From Kitasatospora xanthocidica (GTDB lineage: Bacteria; Actinomycetota; Actinomycetes; Streptomycetales; Streptomycetaceae), in NCBI RefSeq assembly GCF_014656195.1, contig NZ_BNBY01000007.1, positions 296,517 to 360,516 of the forward strand: a stretch of 64,000 nucleotides of DNA, given 5' to 3'. Positions 25,569-32,841 of this stretch are shown here, one piece after another. Numbering within the stretch: the stretch's first letter is position 1; every line of letters begins with the position of its first letter. The position numbers and the translations under genes were made by a program. The notes beneath the pieces were generated by a model, which was given only the letters and a program-made list of their open reading frames with translations, made no database searches and was not told the DNA's origin.

Positions 25569-25629
25569 GCGTGCAAGTATCGCCACCCCGTCCGGAGCCG
25601 ACCTCCCCCGATCGAGGGAGAAGCCCTGG

Positions 25630-25794
25630 TCAGCGCCACGCCCGCTCGCCCACCTCGCAGTGGTAGCAGCGCGCGACGACGCCGTCGTGGTTGTACCACT
25701 CGTGCTCCCCACAGTCCCGGCGCCCCTTCCCGGGAGGCTGGCACGGCGCCCGGTGGCCCGGAGCAGGTCGTAGGCCGGGTCGAGCCGGATCCAT
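25630..25794 (-). CDS. Small CxxH/CxxC zinc-ribbon-like protein
   Basis: The last 28 residues (CGEHEWYNHDGVVARCYHC followed by EVGERAWR) have CxxH and CxxC pairs 13 residues apart, a plausible zinc site, and read as a genuine conserved protein. The N-terminal part (RPAPGHRAPCQPPGKGRR) is low complexity and the start is unsure: ATG 25794 gives 54 residues and has no good ribosome-binding site. No function is known. It is on the same strand as the kinase operon and divergent from the next gene. Confidence 0.5.
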   Translation of the reverse strand: MDPARPGLRPAPGHRAPCQPPGKGRRDCGEHEWYNHDGVVARCYHCEVGERAWR

Positions 25795-25953
25795 CCGGCC
25801 CGTCAGAGCAACCAACCTGCCACTCCGGCGGCCGAGTTGGGAAGGAACGGCAGCGCGTCCATCCCGCCCCCTCGCGTCACGGACCGTCGGCAGCACCATG
25901 GTGCACGTCCGCGCGGGCTCCGGCGAACGCCTTCGGGGAGGAGCGGACGACGT

Positions 25954-26238
25954 ATGGTTCGTCCCATGGTCAGCGGATGGAGAAAGCAGGAAGCTCTCGG
26001 GAGCGCGAAGCCGGCGGCCTACGAGGACGCGCGTGCCGCGCTCCTGGTCTCGCTCGACTTCGCCAACCTGGACATGGAGTTCCCCCGCATCGTGCACTGG
26101 CTGAGCGAGCTGCCCATAGAAGACCGCGATCGCCTCCTGGGCGAACTGGAGGCGATCGCCACGACCGATGGGATCCGCCGGGACGACGCGACGTACCTGC
26201 TGGACGACCTCGGGCTGCGGCGCATCAGCTGGGAGTAG
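25954..26238 (+). CDS. Hypothetical protein (94 aa)
   Basis: A helical, acidic protein with LLVSLDFANLDMEFPRIVHW and ELPIEDRDRLLGELEAIAT; no family is recognised. ATG 25954 follows GGAGGAG by 11 nt; the ATG at 25966 is an alternative. It is followed 35 bp later by the tRNA-Leu terminator region on the other strand. Coding potential is good, but nothing points to a function. Confidence 0.65.
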   Translation: MVRPMVSGWRKQEALGSAKPAAYEDARAALLVSLDFANLDMEFPRIVHWLSELPIEDRDRLLGELEAIATTDGIRRDDATYLLDDLGLRRISWE

Positions 26239-26272
26239 CCCTGAAGGTCGCGGGGCCGGGAACAAAACAAAG

Positions 26273-26302
26273 CGGCCGGTCGATCCGAAGATCGACCGGC
26301 CG
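26273..26302 (-). terminator. Intrinsic terminator of tRNA-Leu
   Basis: CGGCCGGTCGATC (26273-26285) pairs perfectly with 26290-26302 around a 4-nt loop. On the minus strand the stem is followed by a T-rich run (CTTTGTTTTGTT), so it is a classical terminator 8 bp after the tRNA 3' end. It also faces the hypothetical gene ending at 26238. Confidence 0.85.
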
Positions 26303-26309
26303 TTCGCTG

Positions 26310-26393
26310 TGCGCGAGGGGGGAGTTGAACCCCCACGCCCTTTCGGGCACTGGAACCTGAATCCAGCGCGTCTGCCTATTCCGCCACCCGCGC
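26310..26393 (-). tRNA. tRNA-Leu (anticodon CAG)
   Basis: The minus strand folds as a class II tRNA of 84 nt: acceptor stem GCGCGGG/CUCGCGC with discriminator A, D-arm, anticodon stem CUGGA/UCCAG with loop UUCAGGU (anticodon CAG), a variable arm UGCCCGAAAGGGCG and T-arm GGGGGUUCAACUCCCCC. CCA is not encoded. It reads CUG, the dominant leucine codon in this genome. Confidence 0.95.
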
Positions 26394-26411
26394 ATCTGGG
26401 TGATGGGTTAA

Positions 26412-26675
26412 CTATAGACCATCCGGAGGGGTGCCTCTGACCAATTCTTTCCGGCCCCGGTACGGGGGGACGAGCGGGTCAGTCGCTGCCGGGGAGCTCG
26501 CCAGCGCGGACGGCGTGGAGGAAGGAGTCCCAGGTGGAGGCGGGGAAGAGGAGGACCGGCCGTGCGGGTCCTTGGAGTCACGGACAGGGACCGCGCCGGG
26601 AAGGGATCCGAGGGCCACCTCGATGCACTCGCCCGCGTTGTCCCCGCTGTAGCTGCTCTTCCGCCAGACCAGCAT
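26412..26675 (-). pseudogene. DUF397 protein, frameshifted duplicate
   Basis: The N-terminal half (LVWRKSSYSGDNAGECIEVALG...PVRDSKDPHG) is a normal DUF397 domain. At about 26557-26561 one G is missing compared with the paralogue at 27245-27442 (GACCGGCCG against GACCGGGCCG), so the frame shifts into a Ser/Pro-rich tail (RSSSSPPPPG) and runs on to 26412. In the unshifted frame the family ending would be restored with a stop at 26479-26481. A sequencing error cannot be excluded. GAGGAG lies 6 nt before ATG 26675. Confidence 0.7.
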
Positions 26676-26695
26676 GGCCAACTCCTCGATGATCC

Positions 26696-26884
26696 TTACG
26701 CCGGGAAGTCGCCCTCACGGACGGCCGTCACGAAGGCTTCCCAGGCAACGGCCGGGAAAACGAGCGCCGGGCCGCGCGGGTCCTTGGAGTCACGCACCGG
26801 GACGAGGCCGAGGAAGCCGGGGGCCACCTCGATGCAGTTGCCGCCGTTGGTGCCGCTGTAGCTGCTCTTCCGCCAGATCAGCAT
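26696..26884 (-). CDS. DUF397 domain protein
   Basis: The 62-residue protein has the complete DUF397 pattern: IWRKSSYSGTNGGNCIEVA, VPVRDSKDPRGPALVF and AWEAFVTAVREGDF. Members form dimers and usually act with XRE regulators of the WhiJ/DUF5753 type in development and antibiotic control. It is nearly identical to the gene at 27463-27672. GAGGAG precedes ATG 26884. Confidence 0.9.
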   Translation of the reverse strand: MLIWRKSSYSGTNGGNCIEVAPGFLGLVPVRDSKDPRGPALVFPAVAWEAFVTAVREGDFPA

Positions 26885-26904
26885 GACCAACTCCTCGATG
26901 ATCC

Positions 26905-27105
26905 TTACGCCAAGAAGTCGCCCCGACGTTCGGCACGAACGGCCGCCAGGAACTCGTCCAGCTCCTCGTCCGACTCAAACGTGTCGGCCCGTAGGTCGTC
27001 AAGGGAGCGGATCGGCTGCGTGTTCTTGGCAGCCAGTAGTTCCGCCACCGTGACTCGGGGACGCACGGACGGATAGATCGGACGGTCAACTTCCGAGGCA
27101 CTCAT
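26905..27105 (-). CDS. Small hypothetical protein, antitoxin-like
   Basis: The 66-residue protein reads MSASEVDRPIYPSVRPRV, then VAELLAAKNTQPIRSLDDL and a strongly acidic end with FESDEELDEFLAAVRAERR. The pattern resembles small Streptomyces proteins that are sometimes encoded next to PIN-domain toxins, but no toxin gene is adjacent; here it interrupts the two DUF397 pairs. GCCACCC precedes the ATG without a clear ribosome-binding site. Function is unknown. Confidence 0.7.
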   Translation of the reverse strand: MSASEVDRPIYPSVRPRVTVAELLAAKNTQPIRSLDDLRADTFESDEELDEFLAAVRAERRGDFLA

Positions 27106-27244
27106 GGGTGGCCTCCCGATGGCGATCAGCCTGGACTTACGGGAATCACGCTAGAGCCCCATCACGGCGGGCAACCCTTTGGCACCAACCGCAAGGACGC
27201 TCGGACTGCGCCAGCGCCCCCATCGCCGCCCGGAGGCAGGAGCG

Positions 27245-27442
27245 TCAGTCGCCGCCGGGAAGCTCGCCGGCGCGGACGGCGTGGAGGAAGGAGTCCCAGG
27301 CGGAGGCGGGGAAGAGGAGGACCGGGCCGTGCGGGTCCTTGGAGTCACGGACGGGGACCGCGCCGGGAAAGGATCCGAGGGCCACCTCGATGCACATGCC
27401 GCCGTTGTCCCCGCTGTAGCTGCTCTTCCGCCAGACCGGCAT
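27245..27442 (-). CDS. DUF397 domain protein
   Basis: The 65-residue protein is an intact DUF397 domain (VWRKSSYSGDNGGMCIEVALG, VPVRDSKDPHGPVLLFP, AWDSFLHAVRAGEL). It is the undamaged paralogue of the frameshifted gene at 26412-26675. GAGGAG precedes ATG 27442. It lies 20 bp downstream of the next DUF397 gene. Confidence 0.9.
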   Translation of the reverse strand: MPVWRKSSYSGDNGGMCIEVALGSFPGAVPVRDSKDPHGPVLLFPASAWDSFLHAVRAGELPGGD

Positions 27443-27462
27443 GGCCTACTCCTCGATGATCC

Positions 27463-27672
27463 TTACGCCGGGAAGTCGCCCTCACGGACGGCCGTCACGA
27501 AGGCTTCCCAGGCAACGGCCGGGAAAACGAGCGCCGGGCCGTGCGGGTCCTTGGAGTCACGGACGGGGACGAGGTCGGGGAATCCGGGGGCTACCTCGAT
27601 GCAGTTGCCGCCGTCGCTGTTGCTGTAGCTGCTCTTCTGCCAGGCGGCTGCGGCGAGCTCGCTGCTCATCAT
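27463..27672 (-). CDS. DUF397 domain protein coupled to the XRE regulator
   Basis: The 69-residue protein starts MMSSELAAAAWQKSSYSNSD and continues with the full DUF397 pattern. Its start lies inside the 3' part of the XRE gene, in another frame, so translation is coupled and the overlap is ~116 bp. Pairing of a DUF397 protein with a DUF5753 XRE regulator is the classic whiJ-like arrangement. ATG 27693 is a less likely start. Confidence 0.88.
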   Translation of the reverse strand: MMSSELAAAAWQKSSYSNSDGGNCIEVAPGFPDLVPVRDSKDPHGPALVFPAVAWEAFVTAVREGDFPA

Positions 27673-28504
27673 CTCTGAAACCTTCCAGCGCATCGGCGAT
27701 CAGCCGAAGTGAGTCACTCTCTGACGGGCACTCGGCACGGAGCTGATCATAGCGACGCAGATGCTTGGCCACGCTGGCGGAATCGTTGCTGAGATGACCT
27801 CGATCGAGGCTCTCCGAGTAGACCAAGCGCTGTCCGTCCGGCAGCTCCAGCAACACCATAGCCGTCTTGACGTCAGTCCGCCGATGCGAGAACGGCGCCA
27901 CCTGAATGACGACGTTCCGAAGCCGAGCCACCTGCAGCAAGTACTCCATCTGACATCGCATCACCCCAGGTCCACCCATAACCGTGCGGATGGCACTCTC
28001 ATCAAGGATGACGAGCAGCAGCGGCCCATCGGGCACGAGAAAGCGACTCTGCCGACTAAGTCGGGCTTTGACCTGCTCCTCGATCTCATCCGAGTTGCCA
28101 GCCATATCACCAGCCTCGAAGATCGCCCGCGCATACTGCGGACACTGCAACAGGCCGTACATCACGCCATCCTGATACGCCCGCAGCCCAACGGCGATGG
28201 CTTCCGCATCCGCGTATTCCTGGGACCAGTCCGGATGCTCGATCGACGCATCCCAGTCGACCCGGCGATACAACCGCATCAGATGGTCACCGGCGTTCAA
28301 CAGCCGCGTGACCTCCTCGACTTCCTCGACCGAGGGCTTCCTCTTCCCGCCCTCGGTCCGGGAGACCACCGTGCGGTCGCAGTGCAGGAGCCTGCCGACG
28401 TCCTCCTGCGTGTATCCCACCGCCTCGCGGGCGTACTTGAGCTCCTCGCCGAACATGATCGCGGAGCTGGCCGTCGTTCCCTGCTTGGTCTTCCGCTGTG
28501 CCAT
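27557..28504 (-). CDS. XRE-family regulator with DUF5753 domain (WhiJ-like)
   Basis: The 315-residue protein has an N-terminal XRE HTH (FGEELKYAREAVGYTQEDVGRLL, HCDRTVVSRTEGGKRKP, residues ~18-60) and a DUF5753 domain with YADAEAIAVGLRAYQ, VPGLLQ-like GVMYGLLQCPQYA and VIQVAPF. Such regulators control differentiation with a partner DUF397 protein. The family normally ends near DALEGFRDDEQ; here no stop occurs and the frame continues ~30 residues (RRSRLAEEQLQQQRR...) through the DUF397 gene, giving an Arg/Gln-rich tail. The gene is divergent from a HATPase gene with 159 bp between starts. Confidence 0.9.
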   Translation of the reverse strand: MAQRKTKQGTTASSAIMFGEELKYAREAVGYTQEDVGRLLHCDRTVVSRTEGGKRKPSVEEVEEVTRLLNAGDHLMRLYRRVDWDASIEHPDWSQEYADAEAIAVGLRAYQDGVMYGLLQCPQYARAIFEAGDMAGNSDEIEEQVKARLSRQSRFLVPDGPLLLVILDESAIRTVMGGPGVMRCQMEYLLQVARLRNVVIQVAPFSHRRTDVKTAMVLLELPDGQRLVYSESLDRGHLSNDSASVAKHLRRYDQLRAECPSESDSLRLIADALEGFRDDEQRARRSRLAEEQLQQQRRRQLHRGSPRIPRPRPRP

Positions 28505-28663
28505 GACTGCCCCCAGTTGTGCTGCGCACGTCCCGCACGTCGATCTGGCGTCACCGTACCTCCGCAGCCCCGATGATTGACACCAGAACGCAGTCATTTG
28601 CATGCGTAGCGTGATTACGCGCGCCTTCCGCGCTCCCCCAACCGCCCCCCGAGGTGCACAGCC

Positions 28664-29095
28664 ATGCCCGCTTCCCGCCGCCCCCGCACGTTCGCCGCCC
28701 GGCTCGACTCCCACCCCGCCTCCACCCCCATCGCCCGCCACCTCCTCCGCGCCTACCTCACCGCCCTCCCCGCCGGCGACCGCTACCGCGACACCGCCGA
28801 ACTCCTCCTCGGCGAACTCTTCGCCAACGCCGTCCAGCACTGCGACGCCCCCGACGACCGCCTCATCGAGATCCGCTTCACCCTCATCGGCGACCGCCTC
28901 CGCCTCGAAGTCCACGACGCCGGCACCGGCCACCCCACCCCCCGCACCACCACCCCCGACGACGAACACGGACGCGGCCTCCACCTCGTCAACGAACTCG
29001 CCGAACGCTGGGGCCACCACCCCCGCACCGGCGGCATCGGCAAGTTCGTCTGGGCCCACATCGCCCCCACCCCCCACCTCCCCCTCGCCGCCTGA
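28664..29095 (+). CDS. HATPase-domain protein (anti-sigma/SpoIIAB-like)
   Basis: The 143-residue protein has the N box LLLGELFANAVQHC, the G1 box VHDAGTGHP and GRGLHLVNELAERWG, as in RsbW/SpoIIAB-type serine kinases and the many ATP-binding regulators of Streptomyces. GAGGTG lies 4 nt before ATG 28664. With the divergent XRE regulator and DUF397 genes it forms a whiJ-like cluster. A candidate -35 (TTGACA) sits at 28577-28582 but its -10 is unclear. The coding strand is unusually C-rich. Confidence 0.88.
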   Translation: MPASRRPRTFAARLDSHPASTPIARHLLRAYLTALPAGDRYRDTAELLLGELFANAVQHCDAPDDRLIEIRFTLIGDRLRLEVHDAGTGHPTPRTTTPDDEHGRGLHLVNELAERWGHHPRTGGIGKFVWAHIAPTPHLPLAA

Positions 29096-29109
29096 AAGCC
29101 ACCCACCCC

Positions 29110-29682
29110 ATGCGACAGCCCTGCCTCACCACCCTCGCCCGCAACGCCCTCAACCACGCCGCCACCCCCGCCCAGGCCTACGCCCTCCTCGCCCGCCGCA
29201 CCCACCAGCCCCTCCCCTCCGCCCGCGCCGTCTGCCTCGCCCTCTCCATCCCCCTCACCGAAACCACCCGCCGCCTCAACGACTGCTACCACGCACTCCT
29301 CGCCCACCCCCGCCCCAGCTCCGAGAACGACACCGGCGAACTCCTCGAAGCCCTCGGCGTCTTCGACATCCCCGCCACCCTCACCCCCACCCAACACGCC
29401 GTCATCGACCTCTTCCTCATCGCCATCGACGCCATGGGCGGCATCCGCCCCGGCCACCACCACGGCCTCACCCGCTGGTTCACCACCGGCAACCTCACCA
29501 CCGCCTACCTCTCCCTCACCGCCGCCAGACCCCTCCCCCGCACCGGCGACCCCACCACCTACTGGACCACCCTCGTCCAGGCCGGCGAACTCCTCCTCGC
29601 CACCCCCAACCCCGACACCCGCATCACCTACGCCCTCACCCAATGCCGCACCCAAGCCGCAGCCCACACCACCAACCCCTGA
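29110..29682 (+). CDS. Hypothetical protein (190 aa) in the whiJ-like cluster
   Basis: An Ala/Leu/Thr-rich, mostly helical protein (MRQPCLTTLARNALNHAATP, LHLIALDAMGG-like middle, LTTAYLSLTAARPLPRTGD). No family is recognised. It begins 14 bp after the HATPase gene and shares its extreme C-rich codon use (C strongly preferred over G at third positions). Ribosome-binding signal is weak. The tight spacing suggests cotranscription with the HATPase. Confidence 0.75.
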   Translation: MRQPCLTTLARNALNHAATPAQAYALLARRTHQPLPSARAVCLALSIPLTETTRRLNDCYHALLAHPRPSSENDTGELLEALGVFDIPATLTPTQHAVIDLFLIAIDAMGGIRPGHHHGLTRWFTTGNLTTAYLSLTAARPLPRTGDPTTYWTTLVQAGELLLATPNPDTRITYALTQCRTQAAAHTTNP

Positions 29683-29715
29683 GACCGGCACAGTTGGCCC
29701 CGCGATGATGGGGGC

Positions 29716-30063
29716 ATGGATGCTGCTGAAGAGCCTTTCGCCGTGGTGGAACGCCTGTGGGAGGACCACAAGGCCGAGTTCCGTTGGCCCATGCCCAAGC
29801 GGTTTCTCACCCTCGAAGTGGCGGGCGTCGATCTGTTGTCCACCGAGGTCAGGCTGGCGGGCTGCGTGTTCACGTGGGTCAAGAACGGCGGTTCCCTCCA
29901 CGAACGGGGCATGGGAACCGTGCGGTTCATCCTCGGCCAGCTCGACGAGGTCCTGCCCGCGCTCACCGAGGACGACAGCCCGCAGGTCTGGCACCGGATG
30001 CACCGGGTCAGTCAGCTCATCGTGGCCCACAACACCCCACCGGCCGAGACGACGGCCTCCTGA
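29716..30063 (+). CDS. Hypothetical protein (115 aa)
   Basis: A mixed alpha/beta protein (FAVVERLWEDHKAEFRWPMP, LEVAGVDLLSTEVRLAG, WVKNGGSLHERGMGTV) with no recognised family. Codon usage returns to the normal pattern of the window, unlike the preceding two genes. ATG 29716 follows GGGGGC. Function is unknown. Confidence 0.7.
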   Translation: MDAAEEPFAVVERLWEDHKAEFRWPMPKRFLTLEVAGVDLLSTEVRLAGCVFTWVKNGGSLHERGMGTVRFILGQLDEVLPALTEDDSPQVWHRMHRVSQLIVAHNTPPAETTAS

Positions 30064-30188
30064 CGGGATGCGCCGATCATGCCCGCGAGGGCATGGCGCG
30101 ATAACCGGATTGGTCTTGGAAACGACCGGCTCGCAGGTCATAGCGTCGAGGGAGTTCGCACACGAGTCCACAGCAAGGGGGATCCACC

Positions 30189-30692
30189 ATGGTCAGCAAC
30201 GGAAACCGCAGCGGTTACGTGACGGTCAGGAGGCTCGTCGCCGCCTCGTTGGCCGCAGCCGCGATCGGGCTCGCCGCCGTGGGCACCGCGGACGCCGACA
30301 CCCCGCAGAGGGGTCGCGTCGAGGTCCTCGAACTCAAGGTCCAGAACGACCAGTACGAGGTTCTGGATCTCGGCGCGGCCGGGCCGAGCCTGGGCGACCT
30401 GGACGTCTACTCGGGCTATTCCGTCAAGGACGGCCGCAATGTCGGGCGCGGGGGCGGATCGTGCCAGGTCGTCCAGGTCCACGGCGCGGAGATCACGAAG
30501 CAGTGCCTGATCACCATGGAGGTCGAGGGCGGCTCCCTGACGATGCAGGCGCTCTGGACGACGGGGGCGAGCGACCCGCTGGACATGGCCGTCACCGGCG
30601 GTACGGGCGCCTACGCCGCCGCGCGCGGCACCGTCCGCTTCTGGGACATCGGCACGCCGAACGAAAGGGCGCGGGCCGAGATCCAGCGCTGA
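30189..30692 (+). CDS. Secreted dirigent/allene-oxide-cyclase-like barrel protein
   Basis: The 167-residue precursor has a signal peptide (RRLVAASLAAAAIGLAAVGTADA, cleavage near residue 37) and a beta-barrel domain with VYSGYSVKDGRNVGRGGGSCQ and the GGTGAYAAARGTVRF signature of allene oxide cyclase/dirigent-like barrels. Two cysteines may form a disulfide. Bacterial members are uncharacterised; in plants such barrels steer cyclisation or radical coupling. GGGGG precedes the ATG. A 15-bp dispersed hairpin follows 33 bp after the stop. Confidence 0.85.
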   Translation: MVSNGNRSGYVTVRRLVAASLAAAAIGLAAVGTADADTPQRGRVEVLELKVQNDQYEVLDLGAAGPSLGDLDVYSGYSVKDGRNVGRGGGSCQVVQVHGAEITKQCLITMEVEGGSLTMQALWTTGASDPLDMAVTGGTGAYAAARGTVRFWDIGTPNERARAEIQR

Positions 30693-30725
30693 TTCCGCGC
30701 GCCGGGTCGCCGCTCTCCGGCGCAC

Positions 30726-30758
30726 GCACGGGAAGTCGGCCCCGCCGACTTCCCGTGC
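30726..30758. terminator. Perfect 15-bp hairpin of the dispersed GAAGTCGGC family
   Basis: GCACGGGAAGTCGGC (30726-30740) pairs exactly with 30744-30758 around CCC. It follows the secreted barrel gene and precedes the CoA ligase. It is the longest perfect member of the family seen at 9987 and in 14231-14578. Confidence 0.75.
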
Positions 30759-30838
30759 ATCTCCCCCTACTTGAAACCCACCCACCCGGGAGGGCGAACC
30801 TCCCGATCGGACACGAAGGATGGGGCTAGTCTGTGCCC

Positions 30839-32413
30839 ATGGTTGCGAACGAAACCCACCAAGTAGCCACCGAAGAGCCGGAGTTCGTCAGCGCCCCGGC
30901 CCTGATCCTGCGGTCCCTGGCCGCCGACCCCGGCCGACCGGCCATCACCACCGCGGACGGCGAGGTGATCACCGCCGGCGACTTCGCGGCGGCCACGTAC
31001 CGCCTCGCGCACGAGCTGCTCGCCCGGGGCGCGGCGCTCGGCACCACCGTGACCCTCCTCACCGGCAACACCGCCGAGGCGCTGAGCGCCCGGTACGCCG
31101 CGGGGCTCGCGGGGGCGCGGGTGGTGAACCTGTACGACGGCATGAGCCCGCCGACCCTGGCCGAGATCACCACGAGCGTGGACACCGGCATCCTGCTCGT
31201 GGACGCCGAACGGTACGCCACGGCCGCCGAGCTGCTGCCGCTGGTCGACGTACCGACCGTCCTCACCCTCGGCCCGGGCCCGGACGCGGAGGCGATCGGC
31301 GAGGACGTCGCCGCCGCCTCCGCCCGCCACCCCGCCGAGCCGCCGGCCGTCCGGATCGGCCCGGGCGACGACCTGGGCATCCGCCACACCGGCGGCACCA
31401 CCGGCATCCCGAAGGGCATCCGCAGCCTGCACGGCCCGTACCGGAGCGCCTTCGACATGTCGTACGGCGGCGGCGCGGACTCCGTCCCGCCCCGCCTCCT
31501 CGCCGCGACCTCGCTCGCGCACCTCGCCGGGGTGCTCGCCGACCTGACGTTCCACAGCGGTGGCACCGTGGTCATCCAGCGCTCCTTCGACCCGGGCGAG
31601 GTGCTGGCGGCCGTCGAGCGCGAGCGGATCACCGACCTGTGGGTCCTGCCGCCGCTGCTCTACCAGTTGCTGGACCACCCGGCGGTCGGCCGCACCGACC
31701 TGTCCAGCGTGCGCCGGGTCTCGTACGGGGGCTGCGCCGCCTCGCCGAGCCGGATCCGGGAGGCGATCAAGGTGTTCGGGCCCGTCCTGGTGAGCGGCTA
31801 CGGACAGTCCGAGGCGCAGAACATCGCCATGCTGCCCCCGCACGAGCACGACCGGATCGGCCACGGCGGCCAGCTCTCCGTCGGCAAGCCGCTCCCGGGC
31901 GTCGAGGTGGTGATCCGCGCCGCCGACGGCACCGGGCTGCCGACCGGTGAGCAGGGCGAGATCCACGTCCGCTCGGCCACGGTGATGGCCGGGTACTGGA
32001 AGCGGCCGGACCTCACCGCCGAGGTCCTGCGCGACGGCTGGCTGAACACCGGGGACATCGGCTACCTCGACGAGGACGGCTACCTCTACCTGGCCGACCG
32101 GCTCAAGGACAAGATCATCGTGGTCGGCGGGCACGTCTACCCGGCCGAGGTGGAGGAGCTGCTGCTCACCCACCCGGCGATCGCCCAGTGCGCGGTCTAC
32201 GGGGTGCGCGACGCGCAGGAGGCGGAGCACGTCCACGTCGCCGTCGTCCCCGCCCCCGGGCAGCGGCCCGAACTGGACGACCTCCGGGCCTTCGTCACCG
32301 CCAGGAAGGGGCGGATGTACGCGCCGGAGGCCTTGCGCCTGCTGGACGAGATCCCGCTGACGGCCGTCGGCAAGCCGGACAAGAAGCTGCTGCGCGACTC
32401 CCCCGCGGGCTGA
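30839..32413 (+). CDS. AMP-dependent acyl-CoA ligase (ANL family)
   Basis: The 524-residue enzyme has the P-loop-like HTGGTTGIPKGI (about residue 184), YGQSEAQN (about 320), WLNTGDIGYLDEDGYLYLADRLKDKIIVVGG with the adenylate-binding Asp and hinge (about 402-425), and the catalytic Lys in AVGKPDKK. It activates a carboxylic acid, probably a fatty or aryl acid, as AMP ester and then thioester. ATG 30839 follows a TAGTCT -10-like element by ~12 nt, so the mRNA is probably leaderless. It lies 270 bp before the PQQ operon with no obvious link. Confidence 0.92.
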   Translation: MVANETHQVATEEPEFVSAPALILRSLAADPGRPAITTADGEVITAGDFAAATYRLAHELLARGAALGTTVTLLTGNTAEALSARYAAGLAGARVVNLYDGMSPPTLAEITTSVDTGILLVDAERYATAAELLPLVDVPTVLTLGPGPDAEAIGEDVAAASARHPAEPPAVRIGPGDDLGIRHTGGTTGIPKGIRSLHGPYRSAFDMSYGGGADSVPPRLLAATSLAHLAGVLADLTFHSGGTVVIQRSFDPGEVLAAVERERITDLWVLPPLLYQLLDHPAVGRTDLSSVRRVSYGGCAASPSRIREAIKVFGPVLVSGYGQSEAQNIAMLPPHEHDRIGHGGQLSVGKPLPGVEVVIRAADGTGLPTGEQGEIHVRSATVMAGYWKRPDLTAEVLRDGWLNTGDIGYLDEDGYLYLADRLKDKIIVVGGHVYPAEVEELLLTHPAIAQCAVYGVRDAQEAEHVHVAVVPAPGQRPELDDLRAFVTARKGRMYAPEALRLLDEIPLTAVGKPDKKLLRDSPAG

Positions 32414-32679
32414 GGCCGAAGCCCGCTCGGGCCCCGCTCCAGCCCCCGCTCCCCCACCGGGCCGTCACTCGGTCGGGTGAGCGGGCCGCCCGGTTCCTCG
32501 CGGGCCCGGCCGTGCCCGCTCCCGGAAGGCGGCGGGCCCCTGCGGCCTCCCCCGTTCGAGGGTGTTCGACACCGCACCGCACCGGTCCCGACCGGCGGGC
32601 GGTGGCGGGGGCTCGTAGCGTCCCGGGCAGAGGGCCGCGCGCATCGCCCTCTCCGACTCACCCGACCGAGGAGGCAGCC
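32414..32679. other. Intergenic region upstream of the PQQ operon
   Basis: No gene is seen. TAGCGT at 32616-32621 is a possible -10 element, but there is no convincing -35; the region is otherwise featureless. Confidence 0.3.
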
Positions 32680-32841
32680 ATGGATGCCGCCCGTACCCCA
32701 CCGCCGAGAGCCACCGCCTCGCCCCCGCCCCACCCGGCGGGCGCCAGACCCGCCTGGTCCGCGCCCGCGGTGGAGTGCCACCGCACCGGCGCCGAGGTCA
32801 CCGCGTACGCCGGACGGGCCGCGCAGTGGCGCGACCGCTGA
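32680..32841 (+). CDS. pqqA: PQQ precursor peptide PqqA, N-terminally extended
   Basis: The 53-residue peptide ends in a PqqA-like core, WSAPAVECHRTGAEVTAYAG, with the Glu and Tyr (ExxxY, in EVTAY) that PqqE and downstream enzymes join and convert to pyrroloquinoline quinone. The ~25-residue Pro/Ala-rich leader (PPPRATASPPPHPAGARP) is longer than in most PqqA peptides. AGGAGG lies 6 nt before ATG 32680. Its last 16 bp overlap the pqqC start. Confidence 0.85.
   Translation: MDAARTPPPRATASPPPHPAGARPAWSAPAVECHRTGAEVTAYAGRAAQWRDR

Larger units (their letters stand above)
26479..27693 (-). repeat. Tandem duplication of a two-gene DUF397 unit
   Basis: Segments 26479-26900 and 27245-27672 each hold an A-type and a B-type DUF397 gene in the same order, with nearly identical DNA (for example the shared GATGATCCTTACG leader and long blocks around 26700-26780 and 27466-27545). 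The offset is ~760 bp and the antitoxin-like gene lies between the copies. Confidence 0.8.

Noticed and set aside
28577..28612. TTGACA/TAGCGT promoter for the HATPase gene
   Set aside because: The spacer is 24 bp, too long for a housekeeping promoter.
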